DNA of 64,000 nt, taken from positions 8,745,501 to 8,809,500 of the forward strand of contig JAFFSR010000218.1 of the NCBI GenBank assembly GCA_017163975.1. Reading direction: 5' to 3'. The stretch is from Anastatus disparis. Lineage: Eukaryota; Arthropoda; Insecta; Hymenoptera; Eupelmidae. The notes under the pieces are model-generated. The model was given only the letters and a program-made list of their open reading frames with translations. It searched no databases and had not been told where the DNA came from. This document shows, in pieces, positions 51,341 through 64,000 of this stretch (position 1 is its first letter; each line of letters opens with the position of its first letter). The translations under genes were made by a program, and so were the position numbers.

Positions 51341-53562
51341 ATCATTGGTAAAAATTTCTAATGGTGTTATGTGTCTTGTTAGAAAAGGATAGAAATATGT
51401 GATCCACTCTTAAAAAACGTAGCAAAAAAATAAATTTTTGAATTTTTTTGTTTTATTTTAAGTCCACGCAATGTTTTTTTAGGTTTTTTTAACAATAAAA
51501 AGTCTTAAGAGCGTGGTGTTAAAGAAAAGTAGAAACTGTGTAATTATTGTTTCTTTTTTCTTGCACGTACTTAATGGAGCTTGGACTACTTAGTTGCGGG
51601 GTAATAAAAAAAAGAAGTAGGAAAACAAAGCTTTTAGTTTAACTTCTCAAAAGAGGAAAACTAATTTCGCAGATACAATTTAAATGGGAATGCTAATAAA
51701 TTAAAAAAAAAAAGAAATATTATGTTTACATACAAACTTAAAATTATTTATTTCCCTACCAAGTTTTATCTTTTTTTTGTTTTTAAATTAAAAACTGTCT
51801 AGATATATTGTACTGAGAAAAATAAATTAATTAAATTTTTCATGTTATTGCCAATTTTCAAATATTAATGTATTAAAAATATACTTACAACATGTAACGT
51901 AACCTTTTTTTTTCATAAAAGTATTTTTTTTCTATTTCGTAAAAGTGGTATAGAATCCAAAAAAAAATTTAATCGTAATCGGATTAGGGATACGCGAACA
52001 GGATACCTTAGTGGTATTATTGGAAATTGGACCTGATAATCTTTTAATAAAAAAAAGAAAATCTGAAAATATCGAATCAACGCGACAAATTAGTATTAAA
52101 TTTTCCTTTAATATTTCATAATTTACCAAATTAATAACAAGTTTCTAAAATATTTTCCATTAAAATATTAATTCAATAGTTAAATTTTCATCGCAAACTT
52201 ACCGTACCTCGCAGCGATGAACGTAATATTAACTGTAACACGGATAAGCCCTTTATATAATTCCGAATTGCTAAACTTGCCGGGGAAATTCGTTAATATC
52301 GGGTTTAAGCCATCTGAAATTCTAAACAGCCATACACATCCGTTTAAGATCAATAATGAAAATAATTCTTTTGATCGAGCGCTAAATATTCAAAGCTAAC
52401 CGTCAGAGTACATTTTGCAAATACATTTTATAAGCAAAGAGGAAAAATATGGTTATTGCATTCGCATGATTTTATTCAAATGTAGAAAATAATAACAAAA
52501 AAGCTTGTACGTAAAGAGAGTATTGCGTCCCTTTTAAGGAGATGAGTTTCAAAAATTTAGTACACGTTTGACATAGTGTAACGGATTTCCAAAATTAATC
52601 CTTTTAATGAAAAATTGCAATAAAAATTGAGTTTTTAAAAAAAAAAAAGCTTTCATATTTATTTGCATTGCAGATTGCTTTTTTACATTTCAGTGTACAT
52701 CATATTACTTAATAGAAGAAAAAAAATATAAATATTTAAATATTTAAATACACGAGATTGTGTACGATCTTTAAAGATCACTGTTATCATTGTATTACAG
52801 AATGTATAATTTATAAGTTTTGTTCACTTTGTTTTTTCTTTTTCTTTTTTATTAATTTAAATATATACAATGACTAGAGTAATAACTAGTTTTAAAAGTC
52901 AAATTATTATCCAGATCTTATCGCCTCTCGCGATCAAATTATTTCTTGGATGTATTAAAAAATTATGCTTCGAACGATATTAAACTTTTAAATTCTTTGT
53001 TTTCCTTTTCAAATATGAAAGAAAATTTTTGGTCTTTCAAATTTTTTTAACAATTATTCGTAACAATCGATTATCATTAGAGATATGAACGGGATAAAAT
53101 TTATCGAAATTCCTTGAATTTCTGGATTTTGCAAGAGAATAAACTCTGTTAGTAATTTCGCACTATTATAAATCATCGATTACATTTTTTTTTTTTGCTC
53201 TGCGGGTAAATTGGAAAAAGGTATTTTTACGAGTTCGGTGCTTTTTTTTTATTCCAAGTATAGGTATACAAAAAAGAAAAAGGAAAAAGAAAAGGAAAAA
53301 AGGGGGAACTCATCCGAGAAAAAGCAATTTAATGCGAAAAGAAGGCGGAATAGTCTGGTGCTCTTTAAAAATTCGTCCTATTATTTTTTAAGCGAAACTT
53401 TGAAATAGGGGAGAGGAAAATGAGGTTAGCAGTTTAAATATTTGAAAAACATGTTATTAATATGTTAAATTTACTTTAAATTAATCATACGGGCATTTAT
53501 TCCCATTCACATTAATGTCGAAATGGAAAAATATATTTTTATTTGTTTTTAAAACTATTGAA
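51341..53562. other. AT-rich non-coding stretch
   Basis: No gene is supported; the 60-70 codon open frames at 51932-52129, 52217-52399 and 53211-53408 show no motif or splice context. Confidence 0.55.
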
Positions 53563-53760
53563 TGTTAGAGGTCTCAATGGCTCACTCGGTAGAGTGATGG
53601 ATTCGTAATCTCGAGGTCCCGAGTTCGATTCCCGCTCTCGGTGGCCGATTGGTACAAGCACCACTGTACGTTACATGTGCTTTGTTCACAAACACACTGA
53701 GGTCCTCCGTCGCTTATTAGCATCGTAATAAAGCAACGTTAAATATATTAAAATGAAATA
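53563..53760 (+). mobile_element. tRNA-derived SINE, copy F
   Basis: The head GAGGTCTCAATGGCTCACTC starts at 53568, with A box GGTAGAGTGATGG, anticodon-position triplet CGT and B box CGAGTTCGATTCCCGCTC. The body is near-identical to copies A and E. The 3' end is shortened: CGTCGCTTATTAGCATCGTA runs into AATAAAGCAACG, so the GATAGCATAAATACA segment is partly lost. TATTGAA on both sides (53556-53562 and about 53766) may be the target duplication, but the fit is loose. Confidence 0.88.
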
Positions 53761-53766
53761 AATGAT

Positions 53767-56540
53767 ATTGAAACAAAAAAGCGTATTCCATGGCAATACC
53801 ATTATTTTTTTTTGAGTTTTTAATAATTTTAGCGTTTTGTAAAATTTAAATCAAACGAAAACTTGAAAATGCGTTTTAATAAAAATAATACTATTGTTTG
53901 TTGTTTACTAATATTAAATTGTTAAATCCGGGATTATTATAATTTATTCTGAATCAAATTTGAAAAAAAATAGATCGTAATTGAATTTTGAAATAACTTT
54001 TATTGAAAATCAAAATTTCTGTATCAAAAAAAAGCTGTCCCATGTGTTATTTTTATTAATAATATAAAACTTGTTTAAAACAATTGATAATTTTATTTTA
54101 AAATAAAATTTTTAATTGTCATATAAAAATGAATAATTATTTAAATTGTAAAAAATATGAGTCACAAAGATATTAAAAAAAAATGACAAATATTTTTATA
54201 GCAATTTTAGTATCTTCTCATTCATATTTTCATACTATAAGTATTATTACTGTAATGTTGAGTAATAAAATTTAATTTTTATAAAAATAAACCATTATTT
54301 TATTTTCGATCCCCTTCTTTGATACGATGATTCCATATTTTTATATTTCGAGCTTTATTATTCGCTATTGGTCAACAATAATACTTACGAACAGTACTAT
54401 TGATTGACACCCGATACCGTATTATCATTAAATATCATATTTTCAATACAATTCGAATCTATAAAGAATAATATCAACGTTATATTATTATAGCTGCAGA
54501 AATAAACAACCGGACTCGAAAAACAAATAAAGCGCACGTGGAGAGCTTGATTCACAAATGGGAAATTCGATATGAAATTTTAAAGAAGCTTGATAATGAA
54601 GGATATATTTGTTACCTTCAACAAGTAAAATAAATAATACTGAATCATTGTATTCATTGCTATTATTTTATCAAATATTATAATATACGCACATTTTTTT
54701 ATATAAAATAAAATTAAAAGTTGGAGAACCCTAAATTTTATATTTTTGTATATTTAATAACTTTTTATGGTCACTATTAATACAAGAAAATATAAAAACT
54801 ATTATAAGTTTTTGAGTATTATTATACGGCTTCAAATTATAATTTATTTACCATGATTTTTATAAATAAATAATAATTTAAATATTAATTTGTTTACGTT
54901 AAAAAATGTATAATATAAAAACTTTTCATTATTATTAAATCAATAAATAGTCGATACAATAATAAGCATCGAGCAAAAAATTTATTTTCCCCAAATAACC
55001 TTATATTTTATCAAAAAATATTGCTATTGCCTTGATTTAAAATCCTTTTTACGTCTGTAATTAATAACTCAAACGCACAAGCGTTACTCGTGTGCTTAAA
55101 GAATCATGCACGCGATCGTTTAACCTTCGACAGTTTAAATGTGTTGCAGCTTTTCTTTACACATCAAATTAAATCGCTTTGTTTTTCTCCAATTAAATTG
55201 TATTTGGAATTCATCTAACATTTTTTTTTCTCATGATTTTATTTTATTTTTTTTTATTAATAAGCTAATGGATTTTTGTAAATTACGTTAAGTAAAGTTT
55301 GGAATTCTTATTATTTTTAATGGTATTATTATTATTCTAATTAGTAAAATATACATTGCATTTTATTCAAATTAATAAAGAACAAGGGATCGCGCTGACG
55401 TCATTGTTTACATTTCAAATAACAGTAGCTGACTCTTATTTTTGAAATATTTTCATTTTACTAACCCAAATATTAAATGGACTAGTTTAATAAGACTTAA
55501 AATTGATATAATTATAAATAAATAAAAAAATTATCCACATTTTTTTCCAACTAAATACAATTTATCTCCAAGAAATTCGTCATTTGATACTCTCACTTTT
55601 ATTTAATTTAATTTTTTCCCCAAGCACTAACAAAACATTATTATTTTCCTATAGTATTAAAGTTCAAGTAAATGATGATCGAGTCGTGTTTAACAACATG
55701 ACTCGAACGCACACATGCACACACAGACAGACGAGACAAATATATTCAAATATAACTATTTCTACTTACCGGTAAAAAGAGAGAGCAAGTAAAGAGCGTG
55801 GTGCGTGATGAAAAGCGAGAAAGAGAGAAAAAAATTCCCACGAGATATCCTATGGTTTAGTTGTTTGCTTTTGTATACTTTCTTCCTTTTTTTTATATAT
55901 ACATATGTCTATATCTCGCGTGTGTCTGACGTATAACGCGACTTTCTACTTAGCCTTATTTTTTAATTCGACCCACGCTTGTTTTCAGCCGGTATAACAC
56001 GTGTTATCCAAAGCGTTGCTTCTTCTTCTTCTTTTTATTTATTTTATTTTCTTTAAAATTAAAAAAGAAAATTTTTTTTTTTTTTTGCTTCTTTATTTTT
56101 CTTCTGTTTATATGTAATAAATAATGATTGTCAACAATTTTATTATTTTCTTCTACTTAACGTTTTTCTTTTTATTCTTTCTTTAGTTCAAAATATATCT
56201 ATTTTCTACTTTTTAAATATATATTTATGTATAATATACTTGTATTGCTATTTAACAATTAATAGGATATTTTTTTTTTAATTTAAAATTTTTAACTTTA
56301 ATCCCTTCGTCATTGATTGTTTGATCGCGTATAGCACGTATTACTCGAATCCCTTTCCTCTTATTTTTAAAATTTATTTTTACTTATCTATCTTTTTTAC
56401 TATGAATTTCTTTTCTTTAAATACACGTGTGTTAGTTCCTTTTATTTTGTTCAGTTTGTTCGAGGAAAGGGAGCCGAAGAGAGCTTTTTATCTTTCTTAT
56501 TTTTCTTATCTTTTTTTTTCTCTTTTTTATATTAGCCCTC
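53767..56540. other. AT-rich non-coding stretch
   Basis: No gene is supported. A CA/GA-rich patch lies at 55709-55737. Confidence 0.55.
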
Positions 56541-56654
56541 CCGGCACGATAGACGTTTTCACTCGGACTGAATCAGGCGGGCAAAATACAGTTGTGGATA
56601 AGGTAGTAGGCTCTCTTTCTATATAGCAACGTTTTCCCCAACACGCCGGCGCAC

Positions 56655-56713
56655 ATGGCTTCAGCTGAATATGACTCGCTCTTCAAGCTTGGGGGATTCG
56701 AAACGAACGATGA
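56655..56713 (+). CDS. Candidate first coding exon, unidentified
   Basis: A clearly GC-richer patch (about 56535-56720) contains GCGCACATGG, a good start context. The frame reads MASAEYDSLFKLGGFETND and reaches GATGA/GTAAAAG, a reasonable 5' splice site in phase 2; without splicing the frame stops two bases later. The preceding 120 bases would be the 5' UTR, with a weak TATA-like CTATATAG at about 56617. EYDxLFKL recalls the start of some Rab GTPases, but the following GGFETND does not match their P-loop. No further exon was found downstream in the window. This is suggestive, not demonstrated. Confidence 0.3.
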
Positions 56714-56805
56714 GTAAAAGAGAAAAGAGAGAAGAGAGAGAGAAAAAAAAAACAGAGAGAGAAAGTTATATAGAAAGAGAAGAAAAGAAGGAGAGGGAGG
56801 TATGT
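56714..56805. repeat. Purine-rich (GA) tract
   Basis: Irregular GAGAGAAAA runs directly following the candidate donor site; the source of a charged shadow frame at 56671-57033. Confidence 0.75.
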
Positions 56806-59800
56806 TACACGCCCCGTTGGGAGAACAAAAGCTTTGAGCGTATACTATACGATCACGACATAATGACGTGCATGGTTTTTCTTACCTTTATTTTTACCTT
56901 TTTTTTTGTTACATATTTTTTTTTTTTTTTTTATTGCCAACTGCGATTTCGAGATGTTGCGTCTGGTTTTAACATTTCAGATTTTTGTTTGCTATTGATG
57001 GAAAATATTCGGTTTTTATTTTCTTTTTTTTAATACTTGTTTGTTTTAGAAAAAAATTTTTTTATTTTTTGTGTTATCATGTTGAATCGTTAAAATTTTT
57101 TTCTCGTTTTGATATCAATATAAAATGTTTATTTGAATTAGCGTTTTATGTAATTTAAATTGAAAAAAAGAATAAAAAAAGCATTCTGTTTATTATACTT
57201 TTTACATTTTTCATAAAACATAAAAATAACGCAATAGTTTATTTTCATAATTGTCTATTTACTTAATTATATTTTCAAGATAACAAAGGAAATATTTGTA
57301 AAATAATTTTTATTAAAAAATTTATTTAATTTCATACAAATAAAAATCATTTTTGTCAGAAATATTATGGTTTATATTCAATTACCGATTTGAATAATAA
57401 TTTTTAAAAATTATATAATTATACAATTTTCAAATAAGTTTTATTAAAAATTATAATTTCTACATGAGAGTATAAATCTATTACGAATTCTATATTTATT
57501 AATAACATTACGAGTTCAAACAATAAATTAAAATAAATATATCGAAAGTAAGATTAATTCATCAGCAGCACATAACCAACCAAAGATAATTATCTTCTTC
57601 TTGTAAAAGAAAAAAAACGAAGGATAAGAAAGTGATAGATGAAGCTTAAATGGTTGATCGTCAGTGCTTTTATCTTTTGATGTATTCTTTTTTTCTTTTA
57701 TTTTCTTTTGTTTTTATTCCGCAAATGAATCTTTGAGGTCAGTAACTTTTCATTTGTGTTTTCCTTTTTTCTTTAAGATACCAGTACTTTTAAAAAGTAA
57801 ATAAAAATGTATGTGCTGCTTTTAGAAGCTTTTTTAAGTAATACTTTTTATTCTCACATGTCGCGTGGAAGGTCACACGAGAAGAAAACCTTTACAATAT
57901 ACATTGTAAAAATAATGTGTATTATTTTATTTTTTGTTAAAATGAAAAAAGAAGAAGTTAACCTTTAAAAGTGTTCGAGTGTAGCTCGTAATCCAATTGA
58001 ATTTTTCTTTGTAAAACTAATTTTTCAATCCATAAATTAATTTGCTAAGAGTTCTTTCATAGCTTCGAAAAAAAGGTTTAAAAATGGAACTTTAAAAGAG
58101 ATTGTTAAACTCATTAAGTTGTAATTTTATTTTAAATTATACAATATAGAATAAAGTAATTTTTCAAGCTACCCAAAATGGTATGTCAAGTGTAATTATG
58201 GATAAAATATTTTTTTGTTTAAATTTTGGTTGGAATTTTTTCTTGAATTTTTTAATGATATTGTATTAAATATAAAAAAAAAGGATTTAGAACCAAAAAT
58301 TAAAGTAACTTTTTCGAATACTTTTGAAATGTTACAGAATACGTCGTCCTTATAAATGAAAAAAAATTGACATTACAAAAGAAAATTCCATTTCAATAAA
58401 AGATATTGTAATTGGAACTGGGAACTTTAATCAATTATAAAAATAATAACAGGAACAACAAAAATATTCGATAACGCATCGCTAGATAAACATCGCTTTT
58501 TTAAAAATGTTATCTGTTTCTTTTATGTGCATGTTAATGGGAAGCTTTTCATCTACCATTCGTGGCTGAATGAGCAAGTTCTTTATCTACTGAATTCAAT
58601 TTTTTTATTCTTTTTCCGTCTCAACTCGACTGTTATGAGTGATAGACATTCTATTTGTTTTCAATAGATTATTATATTTAATAACACGTATCTGAATAAC
58701 AAATATTCTAAAAATACAATATCATAACATCTGAAAGTTAAAATGTTATTTTTACCATTTTTAGAAATTTTTTATTCAGGATTATTTTCTGTTGAAAGTT
58801 TAAAACAAGTTTAAACGTTACCATGAAACTATTAAAAAGTTTATTTTGAAGTTCAGTAAAAAAAGGGTTATATGCTAAGTTTTTGGATTTACGTACTCGG
58901 AAGTAAATTAGTGCTCGTTGTAAAATCAAGACTTTCCTCTATCATTTATATTTATAGTACTAAGAAGTATTCCAAAGTTAGATAAAATCACGAATTTAAG
59001 TGTGAGTTTTATTTTTCATTTGTTTGTAATAGCGTAGCATGAATTTCAATTCATTTTTGTACTGTCACATTTTTTAAATTTTTTTCAACGAAGTTTGATT
59101 CATTTATTTAACGCTTTGAGAGAACGAAATTAAAAACTTTATTTTCTATGAGTTCATTTGTTACAAAGTTCCTTTTACGATGTTCATATAAAAGTGCACT
59201 ACATAATCACAATGATAAACTACGCAAAACTATTGAACTACTCTCTAAATAATACTAAATTTTCCTATTGTCATCCTACGCCCAAAATTTTGCATTCATC
59301 GAGAAGATAAAAAGATGATACGAAAATAAATTTTGGTTTTCCGAAATATGCGGTTGACATTACCTCACTACTACTTCGTAGCAATAATTCTATTCCAAAG
59401 TTATCATAATACTCCGGGGACTTTAATATCTTATTCGGTAATGTCAATACCAAAATGCAGCATTGTTAGCGGCAGAATATTATTGACAATAGTCAATTTA
59501 GTGTTGACGTTGCTGAATGGATCCAGGAATTCTTTAGAGTAAACGCAAGAGAATTTGACTTGTATCGATTCTGTTTTGATAATGAAAAACACTTTGGATT
59601 TCATCATATTACCTCATTTTTTTTTTCTTATTATAGTAGCTAGTTTCAATTTTGACGTCTTATTTTTCTGAACTTTTTTATTACACATAATATTTTATAA
59701 TTGTGAATTTAAAAACTGAATATTTACTTTAATGCATTGCTTTATTAAATATTAACATTAAATTTGAATTTAATGCACAAAATTTTAATTAAGCCTCTTA

Positions 59801-61620
59801 AAAATACTACTAATTTTATAATGATATAATAATATTGTTATTGAGTCTTGCTCACGGCTACTCATACTAAAATAAATTCAATATCAGAGCAAGCATTATA
59901 AAAAAGGGCTAAAATAATTATTGAAAGGCATTAATAATAATTGTAGTAATAACAATACTATTGTTGTCAAACTATTGATATTATTCAGATAGTACAAACA
60001 TTAAATCCTGTTAATACATTTACCGAGTATGTTGATACAGCTCATTATGTTCTATTTACACGAGGGCAGACACATTTTAGCAGTCCACACAATGAAATAG
60101 CTTCCCTCCCCTTTCTCTTATTTCTGTTTCCACTATCTCTATTATTGTCTGGCTGAGCCAAACCCTTTATTCCTTTGTGCAACTCGACGTTTCGCTAACA
60201 GATGTTTACATCAAATGTTTAACTTGAACATCTTGTTAACTAATGAAAATAAAGTTTTTGAATTTGGGATTTGAAAATTCTAAACGAATTAATAACAATT
60301 AATTTCTTGATGAATAATAGACTACATTATGCAACCAGGGAGTAAAGTATTATTCTCACTTTAACAAATTTTTTTTAATTTGCTATTTTTTTATCATTTT
60401 TATTAGTTTATTTAAATAATTTGTTGGAAATTTTCAATAATCTATTCAATTTCATAAATTTTTTATTTAGCGGGAGCAATAAACTTCATTATTCCCGCTA
60501 ATTTTTAATAATTTTGCTAATTTTCATTACTTTCATTAAATTTCAGACACTAGATATTGCTCTTTTTCGGCCCGTTTTTCGAGTTAATAAAATGGTTATT
60601 ACTGCTGAGGTGGGAATAAAAATATATATTTTAACATCAATTTTGATAAAAAAAATTTCTTTATTATTATAGTTGAATAGAAAATCAAATTGATATGTAC
60701 CATCAGAGCATTTTATCTTCTTGCTCTATAAGGTTTATGATAACTATACTCGAGTTTAGGAGATATATGCTTCCCTTATATTACCACATCGAACCCTCCT
60801 TATCTCGTCATTTAGATTATTTTCTTTCACTTTTACATACGTAGATTATATTACTATTTTATCTGAAAAATTGTGTATTTTATATCTCAAATATACTTTT
60901 TTATTCGTGCATTTTTTATAGAGATTGTGATGCATATCGAAATTTATATTGGTATTTTTTATCATTATTATTTATATGAATTGATTTCTATATTTGCTTA
61001 TTATACCTTTTTTATATTTTCTTATACGTCAAAAAGTCCAACTTTTATGACGTCTTGTAAATAGTTAAAATGCACGGAAAAATAGAATGTCATAAAATTG
61101 ATAATAAAAACATTATAAATTCTGTAATAAATAAAAGAAAGCCCCAGAGCAACAGCTCTCCCGTCTGCTTAGTTCTATAGTAACTGACGCATTCGCCCCC
61201 TGGATTTATGCATTCACATTTTTTGTTTAATTTATTTTTATAACTAAATGACCTAATTTAAAGTAAAATATTGTTTTTTTTTTAAATATAATTAACGTAA
61301 TGTATTTTTATTATATATTTATGCCTTTTCAATTTAGATCAAACAATTGTTTTGTTATTTTAAAAACATCTGTAATTTCATTATTTTTTAAATGTATTAC
61401 TTGTGCTGCTTTGTTGCGAACAAAGAATAATTAAACAATAATTCATTGTATTTAGTATATAAAAATGAAATGAATGTAGTTGTAAGATGAATTATATAAA
61501 TAAATAAAGTAATTAAATATTTATAGTTTTTTTTAAATAAAATAATCGTAAATGATTAAAAATTTTTGGTTTACATTGACTAAAAATATGAAAATGTTGG
61601 AACGCATTTACTCGTAGCTA
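56806..61620. other. AT-rich non-coding stretch
   Basis: No gene is called. Items noted are overlapping open frames on both strands at 59257-59560 (see findings), a short hairpin AGCGGGAGCAATAA...TTATTCCCGCT at 60469-60499, and a GC-richer patch at 61140-61202 without recognisable structure. Confidence 0.55.
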
Positions 61621-61660
61621 TTCATCTTGAGAGAAATTTTAATAAAATTTTGTTTACATA

Positions 61661-61968
61661 GAGAGAAATTTTCTAATAAAAGTTATAATAGTTTGTAAAG
61701 TTATGAACTCATTTTAAATAAATATCATGAGAAAATAAAATTGGATTTTTTTGTACACGGAGAGAAATTTTCTAGGAAAAATTACAATAGTTTATACAGT
61801 AACGTTGTCACGGATTATTATCAGACTTTTAAAAAATTTCATTATAGTTTATCGTAAAATTTACTTGAAATATAACAAGACTTCTCCTTTTTTTAGCAAT
61901 CATTAGAAAAAAACTATATGGTAACTATTTTGATTATAATCTGTTATCATGTTACTATAAACTATTGT
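61661..61968. repeat. Direct and inverted repeat cluster
   Basis: GAGAGAAATTTTCTA recurs at 61661 and 61760, each followed by a related ATAATAGTTT block (period about 99). In addition ACAATAGTTTATACAGTAAC (61784-61803) is inverted at 61951-61968 as GTTACTATAAACTATTGT, with imperfect pairing continuing inward to about 61825 and 61925. It looks like a small degenerate fold-back element; boundaries are uncertain. Confidence 0.5.
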
Positions 61969-62370
61969 GTTTACAAACTTCAGGAGTAAAGTGAATCAGT
62001 CATCGAAACATCTTTATTTCCAAATGAACATTTTTTTCCGTACTATGTATTATATTGATTTGACTAAAAAATATTTCATCGCTACTCCTGCTCCAAACCT
62101 TAATAAAAATAATTAAAGATCAAATTTTTATTAAATCTAATTTTTAAAAAATTATTCCAACAAACTTATTCATCGATAGAATCTAACAAGAAAAATAAAC
62201 ATCGACTCGCGGCAAATGAGCGAAATCGATACTATCATCGTAAAATATGTTTTCGTTTGTTCTTTTTTATCTGCCTTATTCTTGTTTTGCTAGACACTTT
62301 TGTTTATTTGTACGTTTTCTTGTTTTGTTTATTTTTTTCTATACACCTACCTGGACTCTGTTTACTTTGA

Positions 62371-62434
62371 TTCTCGATTGAAGTGCTGTTATCTTTTCAG
62401 ATGGCTGTTTAATACTTTGCTTTTCAATCGAGAA
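62371..62434. repeat. Perfect 12-bp inverted repeat
   Basis: TTCTCGATTGAA at 62371-62382 and TTCAATCGAGAA at 62423-62434, separated by 40 bases. Confidence 0.75.
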
Positions 62435-64000
62435 TACTGACCTTATCTTAAAGGAGTATAAAAACGAGCGCTTAAAGTAATTTACTAAAAGTATTTTTTT
62501 TAGCGCTGGTATTTTATATTTTTAATGTTTATAATAGTAACATGATTTTGTTTTTGAATTTTTTAAAATTTCACTAAATTAAATTTAATATTATTCATTG
62601 CACTGAAAAAATGAAATATAAATTATGGAATTATTTTAAGAATGTACAGATAAACATATTTTTTCATTCATTATGGAGTAACAATTATTCAACACGATAA
62701 ATTTATTAGTTAATTTATAATAAATGAATTAATTATATTCACAATTAAATTGCAATGTATTTACTGTAAATACTGTTATTTTAAAAACTAATAACTTTTA
62801 ACTTAAAATTCTGTTTTTTAATCTTTCTCTTCTACTTCTTTGATAGCTTTTTCGCTTGTCTGACTATAACGCGCTTTTATCCACTGAAAGTTCTGCGATA
62901 TTTCTTTTTCAACGAGTGTCCACTTTTGTTTGTTTTACATCAAGCAAATTAGATTATAATTCACTTTTTTTTTCAACTCGACCGTTTTAATTAATGAAAA
63001 AATGAGCTGTTAATTTTTATCAGCTCTGACAAATTAAATTGAGTTAACTTAAAACAGAACACAATTTTCAAAAGCATTCTTTTGAAGAAATTTTATCAGG
63101 AATTCTTATTTGATTGCATTTTTTTTCTACCCTGAAATTTCATTTAGTATTATACCGTTCTTTCGATATTCGTTTTGACAAGCAGGATTAGTCCTTCATC
63201 TGCTAAAAAGAATACAAGTTTTTTTGCTCTTATTGCTGTTTTTTGTTTAATAAACTGAAAAGGAAATTGAATTTTTTTTCATACACGTAAATATACCATC
63301 ATATCGAAAATATACTAATAAAAACATTACGCGTACATGTATAAAAATTAAAAAAAAATAATATTAATGATAAAACTTTTTAAGTTTAAAACAATAAATA
63401 ATGTTTTAAAATGAACATACAAATTTATGCTCACATATGGTAGTTTAAACTTACCTAATTTAGCATTGTGGAGATGTAATCAAGCTCGGGTTATCTTGTC
63501 TAGTCATCTATTCTTGCAAGATTATGCTGCATCATATTACATTGCATGATAAGAACAATGACTAAGCAATCCGTTTAATTCAGTATTGTATCACAAGATG
63601 TATTTTGCTCGTATGTTATTAATCTAATTAATTTGAAAAATATTTTGAATTACGTCATAAGTTTTAATTATTTATAATTTGTTCAATATTTCATCATAAT
63701 AAATATGTAAAGAAAAAATTTTTTTTTTAATTTTTTTTATGAAAAAGTTTATATTTACAAGTATAAATATTTTTTTTTTAACAGAGTGCGTAAAACTTAC
63801 TTTTTCATGCTCCTTTTGCGTCGTAAAGAAGCTGTTTTACGCATGGTAATGCAAAGCAATCACTTAGTAAATAAAACAGTTACTTTGCGTTCGCAAGCAC
63901 GAGAAGATGAGCTTCGTGGACTCAATTAAAGAAAATAGAATTCGATACGCGTAAACAACACGAGTACGAGCATTCGCACACTTGTAACGTAATGTACTAT
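62435..64000. other. AT-rich non-coding stretch to window end
   Basis: I see nothing recognisable: no gene, RNA or repeat with clear boundaries. Confidence 0.55.

Noticed and set aside
56655..56713. Assignment to a Rab GTPase from EYDSLFKL
   Set aside because: The match is eight residues long and the following GGFETND lacks any P-loop (GxxxxGKS/T) sequence; no other Rab motif was found downstream.
56671..57033. 120-codon charged open frame on the plus strand
   Set aside because: Arg/Glu/Lys run from the GA tract followed by a Phe run from poly(T); it overlaps the better-supported candidate exon in another frame.
61140..61202. GC-richer patch considered as a structural RNA or retroelement end
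   Set aside because: No consistent stem, no promoter boxes and no tail; left as unexplained sequence.
1..64000. CRISPR array, operon, bacterial promoters or riboswitches
   Set aside because: No regularly spaced direct repeats with unique spacers, no gene clusters, and eukaryotic splice and promoter signals at the one clear gene.

Overview
The window looks like non-coding, very AT-rich nuclear DNA from an insect. A parasitoid or other hymenopteran would fit, but the sequence alone does not settle the order. Three things point to an arthropod nucleus: an intron-containing gene for a pacifastin-type peptide with a TATA box and an arthropod TCAGT initiator, a multi-copy tRNA-derived SINE family, and several fold-back DNA elements. 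There is no bacterial, phage or organellar organisation. Nearly all long open frames are shadows of low-complexity A/T, GA or fold-back DNA.

One gene is convincing. It lies on the minus strand at 13.8-15.0 kb and has two coding exons joined in phase. They give a 79-residue protein: a signal peptide followed by one six-cysteine domain with the pacifastin spacing (CNxCxC ... CTxxxC). The core promoter, a 759-base intron and a poly(A) signal are all visible. The likely product is a secreted serine-protease inhibitor with arginine at P1.

Region by region: 1-402 is an element whose terminal inverted repeats enclose three successive hairpins, a cloverleaf-like plan. 0.4-13.3 kb is AT-rich with a possible second SINE/LINE tail (about 1.53-2.0 kb) and one candidate initial exon (9.58 kb). 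13.3-15.0 kb holds a SINE and the pacifastin gene. 15-31.7 kb holds two SINE copies, a TTA microsatellite and fold-back elements. 31.7-32.9 kb has a SINE directly abutting a 962-bp long-TIR fold-back element with CAGT ends and TA flanks. 33.9-34.3 kb is a relatively GC-rich island with long open frames on both strands that I cannot identify. 34.7-34.9 kb is a 99-bp tandem duplication. 46.5-48.3 kb has degenerate tandem repeats and the decayed 3' end of a non-LTR retrotransposon. 51.1 and 53.6 kb carry two more SINE copies. 56.5-56.7 kb is a GC-richer patch with a candidate first coding exon. The rest, to 64 kb, is AT-rich DNA with small hairpins and no gene I can support.

The sparse coding content and the isolated candidate first exons (9,575 and 56,655) would suit long introns or a gene-poor interval. 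No set of exons can be linked into a larger gene from this window alone.
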